The notes beneath the pieces were generated by a model. The model was given only the letters and a program-made list of their open reading frames with translations. It was not told the DNA's origin and made no database searches. Both the position numbers and the translations under genes were made by a program. Positions 1 to 7,777 of a stretch of 42,610 nucleotides of DNA are shown in pieces; position 1 is the first letter of the stretch, and each line of letters starts with the position of its first letter. This DNA comes from Plantactinospora alkalitolerans (GTDB lineage: Bacteria; Actinomycetota; Actinomycetes; Mycobacteriales; Micromonosporaceae): assembly GCF_015690345.1 (NCBI RefSeq), contig NZ_JADPUN010000168.1, positions 1-42,610 on the forward strand. Direction: 5' to 3'.

Positions 1-157
1 GCGGGTGGGGGCGGAGAGCCCGTGTCGGGCCTCACCTCGCCGTCGACCGTCATCTGCGAACCTCCCACCTGCGGCTGCCCGGACGTCCAGACTCGCATCC
101 GATCGGCCGATATGACAGGCTCCGCGACCCCGAGTCGCCCCCGGTGTGCCACCCTGG

Positions 158-171
158 GCCCCCTCCGGGGC
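158..171. terminator. Weak hairpin after the L,D-transpeptidase gene
   Basis: GCCCC and GGGGC arms flank a four-base CTCC loop six bases beyond the stop of the minus-strand L,D-transpeptidase gene. The stem is only five base pairs and has no U-tract, so this is a weak terminator call. The rest of the first 176 bases shows no convincing gene; a second small hairpin (GCCCG-TGT-CGGGC) sits at 18-30. Confidence 0.3.
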
Positions 172-176
172 GGGGG

Positions 177-1049
177 TCAGGTGCCGGGGCGCCGGCCGAG
201 AACGTGCACCCGGGTGCCCACCTTGCCCAGGTCCCACATCCGCCGCGCGTCGGTCGGGAGCAGGTTGACGCACCCGTGCGAACCGATCGACTTGTTGTGC
301 AGATAGGTGGTCGTCTGGTGGAACCCGATGCCGCCGATGAAGCGTTGCCAGTACGGCAGCCACACCTCGTACGGGTCGGACCACTCCTTGGTGTTCCGGA
401 AGTTGACCTTGTAGGTGCCGGACGGGGTGCGGAAGCCCGACATGCCGGTACGGGTGACGGTGGGCGCCATCACCACCTTTCCGCCGCGCATCGCCCAGAC
501 GGTCTGCAACGTCAGGTCGACACAGAAGGTCGTACCGCTGCCGTCGGCGCACTTGTCGGTGTCGGTGCTGGCCAGCCGCCGGGCCACGTCGGCGGTGGTC
601 GGTCCGGCGCGGCCCTCGGCCGGCCGGATGTCGTACCGGCGCTGGAACCGTTTGATGGCCGCGCAGTCGGCGGCCGACTGCCGGCCGTCGACGGTGACGG
701 TGCCGAACCCGCCCAGCCGGGCCAGGTACCGCTCGACGTCACGCTGCCGGTCGCCCTGCGGGCAGCCGCTCGGTGGCTTCGGCGAACCGGCTCGGACCGG
801 CCTTCTGGTCGGCTTCTTCGTCGGCGCGGTGGTGGTCGGTGGCCGTGGCTTCGTGGTGGTGGGTGCGGGTGTTTTCCCCTGATCCGGCGCGGGCGGCGCG
901 CTCGCCCCCGTTGCGTTCTCCGCCTCGACCGGCGCGAGCCCCCCGGCTCCCGACTGGTCTTTCTGCGGATCAAACGCGCACGCACCGGCGCCGAACAGGG
1001 TGACCGCGACCAGAGCAACAAGACGGGTGCCGAAACGCGCGGATACCAT
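177..1049 (-). CDS. L,D-transpeptidase lipoprotein with peptidoglycan-binding-like domain
   Basis: Predicted cell-wall L,D-transpeptidase that makes 3-3 cross-links between peptidoglycan stems outside the membrane. The 290-residue protein opens with a hydrophobic signal and a lipobox-like AGAC ending at Cys24, so it is probably a lipoprotein. A Pro/Thr-rich linker follows, then a peptidoglycan-binding-like region around residues 95-160, then a YkuD catalytic domain ending in SHGCVN with the nucleophile at about Cys260. The start is supported by GGGGAGG about five bases upstream of the ATG. It is monocistronic and divergent from the XPB helicase gene. The domain order is usual for actinobacteria and nothing appears broken. 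Confidence 0.93.
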   Translation of the reverse strand: MVSARFGTRLVALVAVTLFGAGACAFDPQKDQSGAGGLAPVEAENATGASAPPAPDQGKTPAPTTTKPRPPTTTAPTKKPTRRPVRAGSPKPPSGCPQGDRQRDVERYLARLGGFGTVTVDGRQSAADCAAIKRFQRRYDIRPAEGRAGPTTADVARRLASTDTDKCADGSGTTFCVDLTLQTVWAMRGGKVVMAPTVTRTGMSGFRTPSGTYKVNFRNTKEWSDPYEVWLPYWQRFIGGIGFHQTTTYLHNKSIGSHGCVNLLPTDARRMWDLGKVGTRVHVLGRRPGT

Positions 1050-1200
1050 CTGGTCCTCCCCAGGAGCCGTCGACAGCTAGACGCACGGGAATACCGGTTA
1101 GGTTGCACCGATTGAAGGATTTTTTCGCTTCGTTATCCAACGTGCAAGACTGGAGTGTCGGTGCGTGGGACGCCCGACCCCCGAACGGGAGGGTGTGGGC

Positions 1201-2880
1201 GTGAGCGGCGGACCACTTATCGTGCAGTCGGACAAGACCCTGCTGTTGGAAGTCGATCATCCTGACGCGCTGGCCTGTCGGATGGCGATCGCGCCGTTCG
1301 CCGAGTTGGAGCGCTCCCCCGAGCACGTGCACACCTACCGGTTGACCCCGCTGGGCCTGTGGAACGCCCGGGCGGCGGGCCACGACGCCGAGGGTGTGGT
1401 CGACGCGCTGCTGCGCTTCTCCCGCTATCCGGTGCCGCATGCGTTGCTGGTGGACGTGGCCGAGACGATGGACCGGTACGGCCGGCTCCAACTGGTCGCC
1501 CACCCCACCCACGGCCTGGTGCTGCGGGCCCTGGACCGGATGGTCCTGATCGAGGTGGCCAAGAGCAAGAAGTTGGCCGGGATGCTCGGGTCGAAACTGG
1601 ACGACGACACCATAATCGTCCATCCGTCCGAGCGGGGCCGGCTCAAGCAGACGCTGTTGAAGCTGGGCTGGCCCGCCGAGGACCTGGCCGGGTACGTCAA
1701 CGGCGAGGCGCACCCGATCGAACTGGCCACCGCCGGCTCCGACGGGAAACCGGCCTGGGACCTGCGGTCGTACCAGCGGGAGGCCGTGCAGAGCTTCTGG
1801 GCCGGCGGGTCCGGCGTCGTGGTGCTGCCCTGCGGGGCCGGCAAGACCCTGGTCGGGGCCGCCGCGATGGCGGAGGCGAAGGCGACCACCCTGATCCTGG
1901 TCACCAACACCGTCGCCGGCCGGCAGTGGAAGCGGGAACTGATCGCCCGCACCTCGTTGACCGAGGAGGAGATCGGGGAGTACTCCGGCGAGCGCAAGGA
2001 GATCCGGGCGGTCACCATCGCCACGTACCAGGTGCTCACCGCGCGCCGCGGCGGCGCCTTCACCCACCTGGACCTGTTCGGGGCCCGCGACTGGGGGCTG
2101 GTGATCTACGACGAGGTCCACCTGCTGCCGGCGCCGATCTTCCGGTTCACCGCCGACCTCCAGGCCCGGCGGCGGCTCGGGCTGACCGCCACCCTGGTCC
2201 GGGAGGACGGCCGGGAGGGCGACGTCTTCTCGCTGATCGGCCCGAAGCGCTACGACGCGCCGTGGAAGGACATCGAGGCGCAGGGCTGGATCGCCCCGGC
2301 CGACTGCACCGAGGTACGGGTGACGCTGACCGAGGCCGAGCGGCTGACGTACGCGGTCGCGGAGCCGGAGGAGCGCTACCGGGTGGCGGCGACGGCCCGG
2401 ACCAAGCTGCCGGTGGTCAAGGCACTCGTCGAACGGCACGCCAACGACCAGGTGCTGGTGATCGGTGGCTACATCGACCAGTTGCACGAGCTGGGCGAGG
2501 TGCTCGACGCGCCGATCGTGCAGGGCTCGACCACCAACAAGGAGCGCGAGCGGCTCTTCGACGCGTTCCGGGCCGGCGAGATCTCCACCCTGGTCATCTC
2601 GAAGGTGGGCAACTTCTCCATCGACCTGCCCGAGGCGGCGGTGGCGATCCAGGTCTCCGGCACGTTCGGCTCCCGTCAGGAGGAGGCACAGCGCCTCGGC
2701 CGGGTGCTGCGGCCGAAGGCCGACCGTCGGCAGGCGCACTTCTACACCGTGGTCTCCCGGGACACCATCGACACCGAGTACGCGGCCCACCGGCAGCGCT
2801 TCCTGGCCGAACAGGGCTACGCGTACACCATCGTGGACGCCGACGACGTGCTCGGCCCGTCTCTGCCCAGCGTGGACTGA
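1201..2880 (+). CDS. DNA repair helicase XPB
   Basis: Superfamily 2 DNA helicase of the XPB/Ssl2 type found in actinobacteria, presumed to act in DNA repair or transcription-linked unwinding. From the chosen GTG the protein is 559 residues. An N-terminal accessory domain is followed by Walker A (LPCGAGKT, about residues 209-216), the Walker B box DEVH near residue 304, motif III GLTAT, and a C-terminal helicase domain ending in the motif VI region EEAQRLGRVLRPK. The frame is open back to GTG 1165, but GGGAGGG at 1187-1193 sits seven bases before GTG 1201, which decides the start. It stands alone, divergent from the L,D-transpeptidase. The intergenic 1100-1140 stretch is AT-rich and probably holds both promoters. 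Confidence 0.95.
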   Translation: MSGGPLIVQSDKTLLLEVDHPDALACRMAIAPFAELERSPEHVHTYRLTPLGLWNARAAGHDAEGVVDALLRFSRYPVPHALLVDVAETMDRYGRLQLVAHPTHGLVLRALDRMVLIEVAKSKKLAGMLGSKLDDDTIIVHPSERGRLKQTLLKLGWPAEDLAGYVNGEAHPIELATAGSDGKPAWDLRSYQREAVQSFWAGGSGVVVLPCGAGKTLVGAAAMAEAKATTLILVTNTVAGRQWKRELIARTSLTEEEIGEYSGERKEIRAVTIATYQVLTARRGGAFTHLDLFGARDWGLVIYDEVHLLPAPIFRFTADLQARRRLGLTATLVREDGREGDVFSLIGPKRYDAPWKDIEAQGWIAPADCTEVRVTLTEAERLTYAVAEPEERYRVAATARTKLPVVKALVERHANDQVLVIGGYIDQLHELGEVLDAPIVQGSTTNKERERLFDAFRAGEISTLVISKVGNFSIDLPEAAVAIQVSGTFGSRQEEAQRLGRVLRPKADRRQAHFYTVVSRDTIDTEYAAHRQRFLAEQGYAYTIVDADDVLGPSLPSVD

Positions 2881-2922
2881 ACCCGTCCGACGGGCCGGTC
2901 CGCGCCCGCGCCGGGAACATCC

Positions 2923-2978
2923 GGCTACTCGTCCGGATGGTCCCGGCGACGGCTACTCGTCCGGGTGGTCCCGGCGCC
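2923..2978. repeat. Tandem 28-bp duplication at a gene 3' end
   Basis: Two head-to-tail 28-base copies (2923-2950 and 2951-2978) differ at two positions. The right copy encodes the last codons of the minus-strand 121-residue protein. The left copy is a duplicated, non-coding echo of that 3' end lying between it and the XPB stop. Confidence 0.85.
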
Positions 2979-3318
2979 ACCGCTCACGCTCGCGGCGTTC
3001 CCGCTCGATCCGTTCCCGGGACGCGGCGAAGTCCGCCTCGCCACGCGCGGCCAACTCCGCCTTCTCCTCGTCGGAGAGCTCCTCCCAGCGCTGCGCGAAG
3101 CGCTCCACCTGAGGATTGAGCGCACGGTTGAAGACCGGCGAGGTCGCCGCGTCCCGCAGCCCTCGCCGGCCGGCGATGATGTCGTCGGCGAGTCGCCGGA
3201 ACTCCGGGTCGTCGCTGCGCTCGCGAAGCAGCTTGAGCGAGTTGCGCAGATGCTGGGAGAGCGCCGGATCACCCCGGGCCACGTCGAGCATCGGCTCCTC
3301 GTCGTTCGGCCGGGTCAC
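2953..3318 (-). CDS. Small charged helical protein of the WXG-like cluster
   Basis: A 121-residue protein with no family I can name. It has no signal peptide or membrane segment and is strongly charged; the last 40 residues are an Arg/Glu-rich predicted helix (repeated RERERR-like patterns) ending in HPDE. It follows the 238-residue WXG-like protein by one base on the same strand, so the two are almost certainly co-transcribed. The position next to ESX-like proteins suggests a cytoplasmic chaperone or partner for them; that is inference from context only. Its 3' end is part of a 28-bp tandem duplication. Confidence 0.75.
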   Translation of the reverse strand: MTRPNDEEPMLDVARGDPALSQHLRNSLKLLRERSDDPEFRRLADDIIAGRRGLRDAATSPVFNRALNPQVERFAQRWEELSDEEKAELAARGEADFAASRERIERERRERERWRRDHPDE

Positions 3319-3319
3319 C

Positions 3320-4036
3320 TCAGACTCCCGCGTGGTCGTAGGCGCCGGCCGGCAGCGGCTGCGCGTCCAGACCCTGCAGTCCGCCGAGCAGACCGGCGAC
3401 GACGCCGGTGAAGCCCTGCACCGCGGTCCAGACGTGGTTGTGGACCTCGATGGCCTGACCCCAGACGCCGATCGCCTTGGTGACCGTCACCGCAGCGGCG
3501 GCACCGGCGAGTATCGGGCCGATGACCGTCCAACTGGACGCCGCGGCGGCCGCCGCCTCGATACCGATCGCGATCAACAGATCGGTCAGGGTCTCCAGTA
3601 GACCCTTGATGGCATTGGCCGACTCGTACATGCCGATGGCCATCGAGTTGAACTGGCCGCCGAGCGAGTTGAGCGAGGAGACCTGGTCCTGGAGGACCTT
3701 CACCAGGCCGTTGAAGTACTCGGCGGCGCTGTCGGCGGCGTTGCCCTGCCAGTCGTACTTCACAGTGGCGACGGCGGAGTTGATCGAACCGGCGTACGCG
3801 GTGTTGAACTCGGCGAGATTCTTCACCGCCACACCGGCCTTCTGCACCGCCGCCCAGTCCCCGGCGTACTGGTCGGCGACCCACTGCCAGGGATTGGTGC
3901 CGCAGACCTGCTCGGCGGCCCAGCCCAGCCAGTACGACGGGCTGATGTACTGCGGAAAGCCGACGATGTTCTCGACGAGGTCCGGAATTGGATCACTGCT
4001 GGTCGGCGCGGTCAACTCGGCCGAGGGGGAACCCAT
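3320..4036 (-). CDS. WXG-motif type VII secretion-associated protein
   Basis: A 238-residue protein resembling larger WXG/PPE-like substrates of actinobacterial type VII secretion. The W-Q-G turn lies at residues 96-98 inside a long helical region (about 60-140), as expected of a helix-turn-helix hairpin. Residues about 140-190 form an Ala-rich hydrophobic stretch (ending in AGAAAAVTVTKA) that could insert in or cross a membrane. There is no Sec signal. RBS AAGGAAGGG lies ten bases upstream of the ATG. It is the middle gene of a three-gene minus-strand cluster. No EccC, EccD or EccE gene is nearby, so if exported it must use machinery encoded elsewhere. Confidence 0.7.
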   Translation of the reverse strand: MGSPSAELTAPTSSDPIPDLVENIVGFPQYISPSYWLGWAAEQVCGTNPWQWVADQYAGDWAAVQKAGVAVKNLAEFNTAYAGSINSAVATVKYDWQGNAADSAAEYFNGLVKVLQDQVSSLNSLGGQFNSMAIGMYESANAIKGLLETLTDLLIAIGIEAAAAAASSWTVIGPILAGAAAAVTVTKAIGVWGQAIEVHNHVWTAVQGFTGVVAGLLGGLQGLDAQPLPAGAYDHAGV

Positions 4037-4143
4037 GCTTGTTCTGCCCTTCCTTGTCCGACGTGTGGTGGGCGGCGTCGCGGTGTCCTGGTCACGCAGC
4101 CGTCATCCACCCGGTGGCCCGGAGCGGATCAGTAGATGGCGGA

Positions 4144-4467
4144 TCAGTAGGTACGGTCGAGGCGCTCGGCGGCGGCCGTGTCCGTGGTCTGGTAATAGTG
4201 CGCAGCCTTGTCGACCTCCCGCGCGGAGGCGGAGGTCAGGGTGTTCAGTCGGCTGTAGATCTGTTGCAACTGCTCTCGGGCGTTGCTGACACCCTCGACG
4301 ACGGTGGCGAACATCCGGCCCTCGGCATAGCCGATGCCGAGATGCTGCTGTACGTATCTTCCGGCCGCGTCGGCGTCGTCGGTCAGGTCGCCGACGGCGG
4401 TGCCGAATTCACGGATGCCGGTGTGGTCTGCCTTGAAGGACAATTGTCCTACCCCCAGGTGCTCCAT
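4144..4467 (-). CDS. ESX-like type VII secretion substrate, YxxxD tail
   Basis: A 107-residue, all-helical protein of the size of ESX/WXG100 proteins. It lacks a clear W-x-G, but two long helices flank a turn near residues 42-50 (QHLGIGYAEG), and the C-terminal helix carries YQTTD at residues 92-96. That fits the YxxxD/E signal recognised by type VII secretion. I chose the ATG at 4465-4467; the open frame extends far upstream but that part overlaps the divergent membrane-protein gene and reads as shadow. It leads the minus-strand cluster, 107 bases ahead of the 238-residue partner. The two may form a heterodimer, by analogy with other substrate pairs. Confidence 0.7.
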   Translation of the reverse strand: MEHLGVGQLSFKADHTGIREFGTAVGDLTDDADAAGRYVQQHLGIGYAEGRMFATVVEGVSNAREQLQQIYSRLNTLTSASAREVDKAAHYYQTTDTAAAERLDRTY

Positions 4468-4548
4468 TGCCCTTGCCCCCGGAGCCGGCCGCCCGGACGC
4501 CACTGCCCGGATACCATACACATTCACGGATCCCGACAGGATTTCTAT

Positions 4549-5100
4549 ATGGACACTTCTTTCGCCCTCCCGGTCAGCGCGCTGGACGCGGTGCTGCCGC
4601 AGCTGGACCGCTGCGCCCGGCACGGGCTGCCCGCCGCCAGACGGGTCGACTTCGCGTTGCAGTCCCGTCCGAAGCTGACCGAGAGCAACCCGGCACTGGG
4701 CGGCAACGTCCTGGCCACCGCCGGACGGGTCGGCGAGCACGCGGGCAAGGTACGGGTGACCCGGATCGCCGGCTGGCCGCTGTGTACCCGGTGTCTCCGT
4801 ACCCGCCGGTGGTGGCTGCTGGTCGCGTCCGTCTGTTTCTGGGGCGGCCTCGCGCTCCTGCTCGGCGCGATCGTGGCCCGGATCGTGGCCGGACAGTCGG
4901 CCGTACTCGGCATCCCGATGATCAGCGGATTCGTGCTCGCCATCGCCGCGCCGGCACCGTTCGTGCTGGCCAGCCTGGCCCGGATCACCAGGGCCCGGAC
5001 CTCGGACGACGGCCACGCGGTGCTCGTCCACGACGCGCATCCCGAGTTCGTCGCCCAGGTCCGGGCCACGGTCGACCGGCTTCCCCAGCACCCCGGCTGA
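4549..5100 (+). CDS. Membrane protein of unknown function, two TM segments
   Basis: A 183-residue protein I do not recognise. The N-terminal 80 residues are soluble and include a C-x2-C pair just before the membrane (LCTRC). Two adjacent hydrophobic segments follow (about residues 87-110 and 115-140), then a cytoplasmic-looking tail of about 45 residues. The ATG at 4549 is preceded by GACAGG with eight bases of spacing. The gene is divergent from the ESX-like cluster, separated by about 80 bases, and could be linked to it functionally; nothing in the sequence proves that. Confidence 0.8.
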   Translation: MDTSFALPVSALDAVLPQLDRCARHGLPAARRVDFALQSRPKLTESNPALGGNVLATAGRVGEHAGKVRVTRIAGWPLCTRCLRTRRWWLLVASVCFWGGLALLLGAIVARIVAGQSAVLGIPMISGFVLAIAAPAPFVLASLARITRARTSDDGHAVLVHDAHPEFVAQVRATVDRLPQHPG

Positions 5101-5192
5101 GCAGCGCGCCGCGTCGCTGTCCCGCACTGTCCTGGCTGGGCAGTACACCTGGCGCGCGGACGATCAGCGGTGCGGCCACCGGGCCGGGAGGT

Positions 5193-6149
5193 TCATCGGC
5201 CGGCCTCCGGCACCGGTAGGAGGGCCGGGCCGGCGGCCATCTCGGCGAGTCGCCGATCACCGAGGACCGATCCGTCGAGCGGGGCCCGGGACCCGGCCAG
5301 GGCGAACGACGTGACGGCGGTGCACCACCGCACCCCGACCTCCACACCCTCGGCGAACCGGACGGCCGAGGTGCAGGTGCCCTCGGGCGGATTGGTCGTG
5401 GCGCCACCGGGCCCGGATCGGCCGCCACCGGGCACCGGGGCGTCGTCGTCGCCGGCGGCCGTGGCATCCGGCCGGCCGACCGTCGTGATCCGCACCGCGA
5501 CATCACCCACCAGTACCGTCCGGCAGTTCCCGCCCTCCGGCGCCGTGGACGGCCAGGGTCCCGGCGGCGGGGTCCGGAGCACGCACAGTTCCCCGTCGCC
5601 GGGCATCCCGGTCCGGCGCCCGGGGTCCGCCGCCGATCGCGCGTCCCGCACTGTGACCGCGATCTCGCCCGCCCGGTCCCCGGCGTACACGACGGCCATG
5701 GCGTCGAGAAGCCGGACTCCCCGCAGCCCCTGTCCCGGCCGCAGCACGTCGAGGTCCGGTACGTCGCGGGTGCTGACGTCCTCGCCCCCCGGAGCCCGCC
5801 GGATGGTGTGGTCGGCCGGCAGCGCGGCGGCGATCGCGTCGAGGATGTCCGCGCTGTTCCGGACGCCGCCGGGTGGAGCCGGCCGCGTCGGCGTACCAGC
5901 GCCGCCGGGTGACGTCGCCGTTCCGTCGGCCACCGCGTCCGGGCCCGGCGACGGCCGACCGGCCGAGGACCCGATTCCCACCGCGACGGCGACCGTCAGT
6001 ACGGCCAGTCCACCGGCCCCGATGGTGAGACCGACCCGACGACGCCGCTGTTCGGTACGTCGGGCCACCGCGAGCATCACCTCGGACGACGCCATCGGAG
6101 GCACCGGCCCGGTCAGCAGTTCGTCGAAGACCTGCCGGACGTCGTTCAT
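5193..6149 (-). CDS. Membrane-anchored partner of the SigE-family sigma factor
   Basis: A 318-residue protein with a short cytoplasmic N-terminus (about 38 residues, ending in a positive RRTEQRRRR patch), one transmembrane helix around residues 40-62, and a large Pro/Gly/Asp-rich extracytoplasmic domain. This is the layout of membrane anti-sigma factors, though I see no zinc-binding H-x3-C-x2-C motif, so it is not a standard ZAS protein. Its ATG overlaps the sigma gene's stop by four bases (ATGA), so synthesis is coupled. The likely role is restraining the sigma factor at the membrane and responding to an envelope signal; this comes from topology and coupling, not a recognised domain. Confidence 0.75.
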   Translation of the reverse strand: MNDVRQVFDELLTGPVPPMASSEVMLAVARRTEQRRRRVGLTIGAGGLAVLTVAVAVGIGSSAGRPSPGPDAVADGTATSPGGAGTPTRPAPPGGVRNSADILDAIAAALPADHTIRRAPGGEDVSTRDVPDLDVLRPGQGLRGVRLLDAMAVVYAGDRAGEIAVTVRDARSAADPGRRTGMPGDGELCVLRTPPPGPWPSTAPEGGNCRTVLVGDVAVRITTVGRPDATAAGDDDAPVPGGGRSGPGGATTNPPEGTCTSAVRFAEGVEVGVRWCTAVTSFALAGSRAPLDGSVLGDRRLAEMAAGPALLPVPEAGR

Positions 6150-6733
6150 CGCATCTCTCCCAGGAACTGGTTTCCGCTCGTCGACCGGTTTCCGCCGGCG
6201 ATGTCCGGGCTCTCCCCGGTGATGTCCCGGCCGACGAGCGCGCGCAGCCGTTCCAGACCGCGCGCCGTCTGGCTCTTCACCGTGCCGCCCGGTACGCCGA
6301 GCACCTCGGCCGCCTGCTCGATCGACAGGTCCTCCCAGAACCGCAGCACCAGGACCGCGCGCTGGCGGGGCGGCAGGGCGGCCAACGCGGCCCGCAGCAC
6401 CAGCCGGCTCTCGATGTCCGGTGCCGCCACCGGCCGGTCCAGTTGGGCGCTCTCGTGTCCCGAGCTGTGCTCCCGGCGCCAGGGGCGCCGCTTCTCGTCC
6501 AGGAACACCCGGAGCAGGATCCGGCGGACGTACTGGTCCAGCACCTCGTGCCGGTCGATCCCACGCCAGGCGCGGTACAGCTTGGTGAAGGCGATCTGGG
6601 TCAGGTCCTCGGCCAGATACCAGTCACCGCAGAGCAGAAACGCCGTCGTCCGCATCCGGGCGCCGCGCGCCGCGTAGTAGTCGGCGAACTCCTTGTCCCG
6701 GTCGTCAGCCGAGCGGAACAGGTGTAGACCCAT
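6146..6733 (-). CDS. SigE-family RNA polymerase sigma factor
   Basis: A 195-residue ECF-type sigma factor of the SigE family common in Streptomyces and Micromonosporaceae. Region 2 (about residues 15-80, including AEDLTQIAFTKLYRAW) binds core polymerase and the -10 element. Region 4 (about 125-180) contains LPPRQRAVLVLRFWEDLSI and the helix-turn-helix LGVPGGTVKSQTARGL. The frame is open to a GTG at 6761-6763, but that codon lies inside the predicted -10 element, while GGAGGGAG at 6744-6751 precedes the ATG at 6733. I therefore use the later start. It is coupled to the downstream anti-sigma-like gene. Confidence 0.92.
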   Translation of the reverse strand: MGLHLFRSADDRDKEFADYYAARGARMRTTAFLLCGDWYLAEDLTQIAFTKLYRAWRGIDRHEVLDQYVRRILLRVFLDEKRRPWRREHSSGHESAQLDRPVAAPDIESRLVLRAALAALPPRQRAVLVLRFWEDLSIEQAAEVLGVPGGTVKSQTARGLERLRALVGRDITGESPDIAGGNRSTSGNQFLGEMR

Positions 6734-6758
6734 GAATCCGGCTCCCTCCGTCGGGATA

Positions 6759-6787
6759 GACACGGAGCGAGCCGTCCGGCGGGTTCC
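6759..6787 (-). promoter_or_regulatory. ECF-type promoter of the sigma factor operon
   Basis: On the minus strand, GGAACC (6782-6787) is followed after exactly 17 bases by CGTGTC (6759-6764). That matches the GGAAC-N16/17-CGT pattern recognised by many ECF sigma factors. It lies about 25 bases upstream of the sigma start codon, so the sigma factor probably transcribes its own gene. The -35 box is also half of a GGTTCC-AC-GGAACC inverted repeat. Confidence 0.6.
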
Positions 6788-6820
6788 ACGGAACCTGTCC
6801 TGGATGTCGATGCCGGGACG

Positions 6821-7738
6821 TCAGCGGAGCGGAAGTTCCGGGCCACCGTCGAGCAGGTCGACCATCAGGTCGCCGTACTCCTCGATCCGGGACAGCACCT
6901 CGGCGGCGGGGAACTGGCGGACGGCGCCCGGCTCGCCCTCGGCCGCCGCCTCGACCTCGGCCCAGGTCAGCGGCGTCGACGCGGACGGGACGGGCTGCGC
7001 CCGCAGCGAGTACGGCGCCACCGTCGTCTTCGCCGCGTTGTTCTGGCTCCAGTCGATGAACACCTTGCCCGGCCGCAGTCGCCTGGCCATCTGCGCGGTT
7101 ACCGACTTCGGCACCTCCCGGGCCAGTTCCTCGGCCACCCGGCGGGCGTACCCGGAGACCACCTCGGCGGACTGCCGGCCCGAGATCGGGCAGCTCAACT
7201 GCATGCCCTTGCGGCCCGACGTCTTCGGGTAGCTGGTGATCCCGTCGGCGTCGAGCCGCTCCCGGATCAGCAGAGCGACGCCGCAGCACTCGGCCAGTCC
7301 GGCGGGTGCGCCCGGGTCCAGGTCCATCACCATCAGGTCCGGCTCGGCCCCGATCCGCCACTGCGGGACGTGCAGTTCCAGGGCGGCCAGGTTCGCCAGC
7401 CAGACCAGCGTCGGCAGGTCCTCGCAGACCACGTAGTCCAGCACCTCCCGGTCCTTGGACGAGCCCGGGGACGGCAACCGTTCGAGTCGTACCCAGTCCG
7501 GGGTGCTGGCCGGCGCGTTCTTCTCGAAGAAGAACGACGCGTCGACGCCGTTCGGATAACGGATCCGGGTCAGCGGCCGGTTTCGCAGGTGCGGCAGCAG
7601 CGCGGTCGACACCCGGGTGTAGTAGTCGATCACCTCGCCCTTGGTGAACCCCGACGCCGGGTAGAGCACCTTGTCCAGGTTGGACAGCTCCAGCTCGCGG
7701 CCCTCGACCTCGACCCGCACCCGCCGCTCAGCCGGCAT
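6821..7738 (-). CDS. ligD: LigD polymerase/primase domain protein (NHEJ)
   Basis: Stand-alone LigD-type polymerase of the archaeo-eukaryotic primase superfamily, 305 residues. It fills in or adds nucleotides at broken ends during non-homologous end joining. Seen in the sequence: the family start LSNLDKVLYP, the LELHVPQW segment, the metal-binding DLDPG (Asp-x-Asp) near residue 144, and SGRKGMQL. Length fits a single polymerase domain with no ligase or nuclease domain attached. It lies 39 bases downstream of the ligase gene on the same strand, so the usual LigD fusion is split into two genes here. Confidence 0.93.
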   Translation of the reverse strand: MPAERRVRVEVEGRELELSNLDKVLYPASGFTKGEVIDYYTRVSTALLPHLRNRPLTRIRYPNGVDASFFFEKNAPASTPDWVRLERLPSPGSSKDREVLDYVVCEDLPTLVWLANLAALELHVPQWRIGAEPDLMVMDLDPGAPAGLAECCGVALLIRERLDADGITSYPKTSGRKGMQLSCPISGRQSAEVVSGYARRVAEELAREVPKSVTAQMARRLRPGKVFIDWSQNNAAKTTVAPYSLRAQPVPSASTPLTWAEVEAAAEGEPGAVRQFPAAEVLSRIEEYGDLMVDLLDGGPELPLR

Positions 7739-7777
7739 GCTCGCCCTCCTGGTCAGCCGACAACGCTCGCTCCCCGG

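Noticed and set aside
970-2790. Minus-strand frame opposite the XPB helicase gene
   Set aside because: Gly/Gln/Asp-rich shadow without motifs; the helicase on the plus strand is unmistakable.
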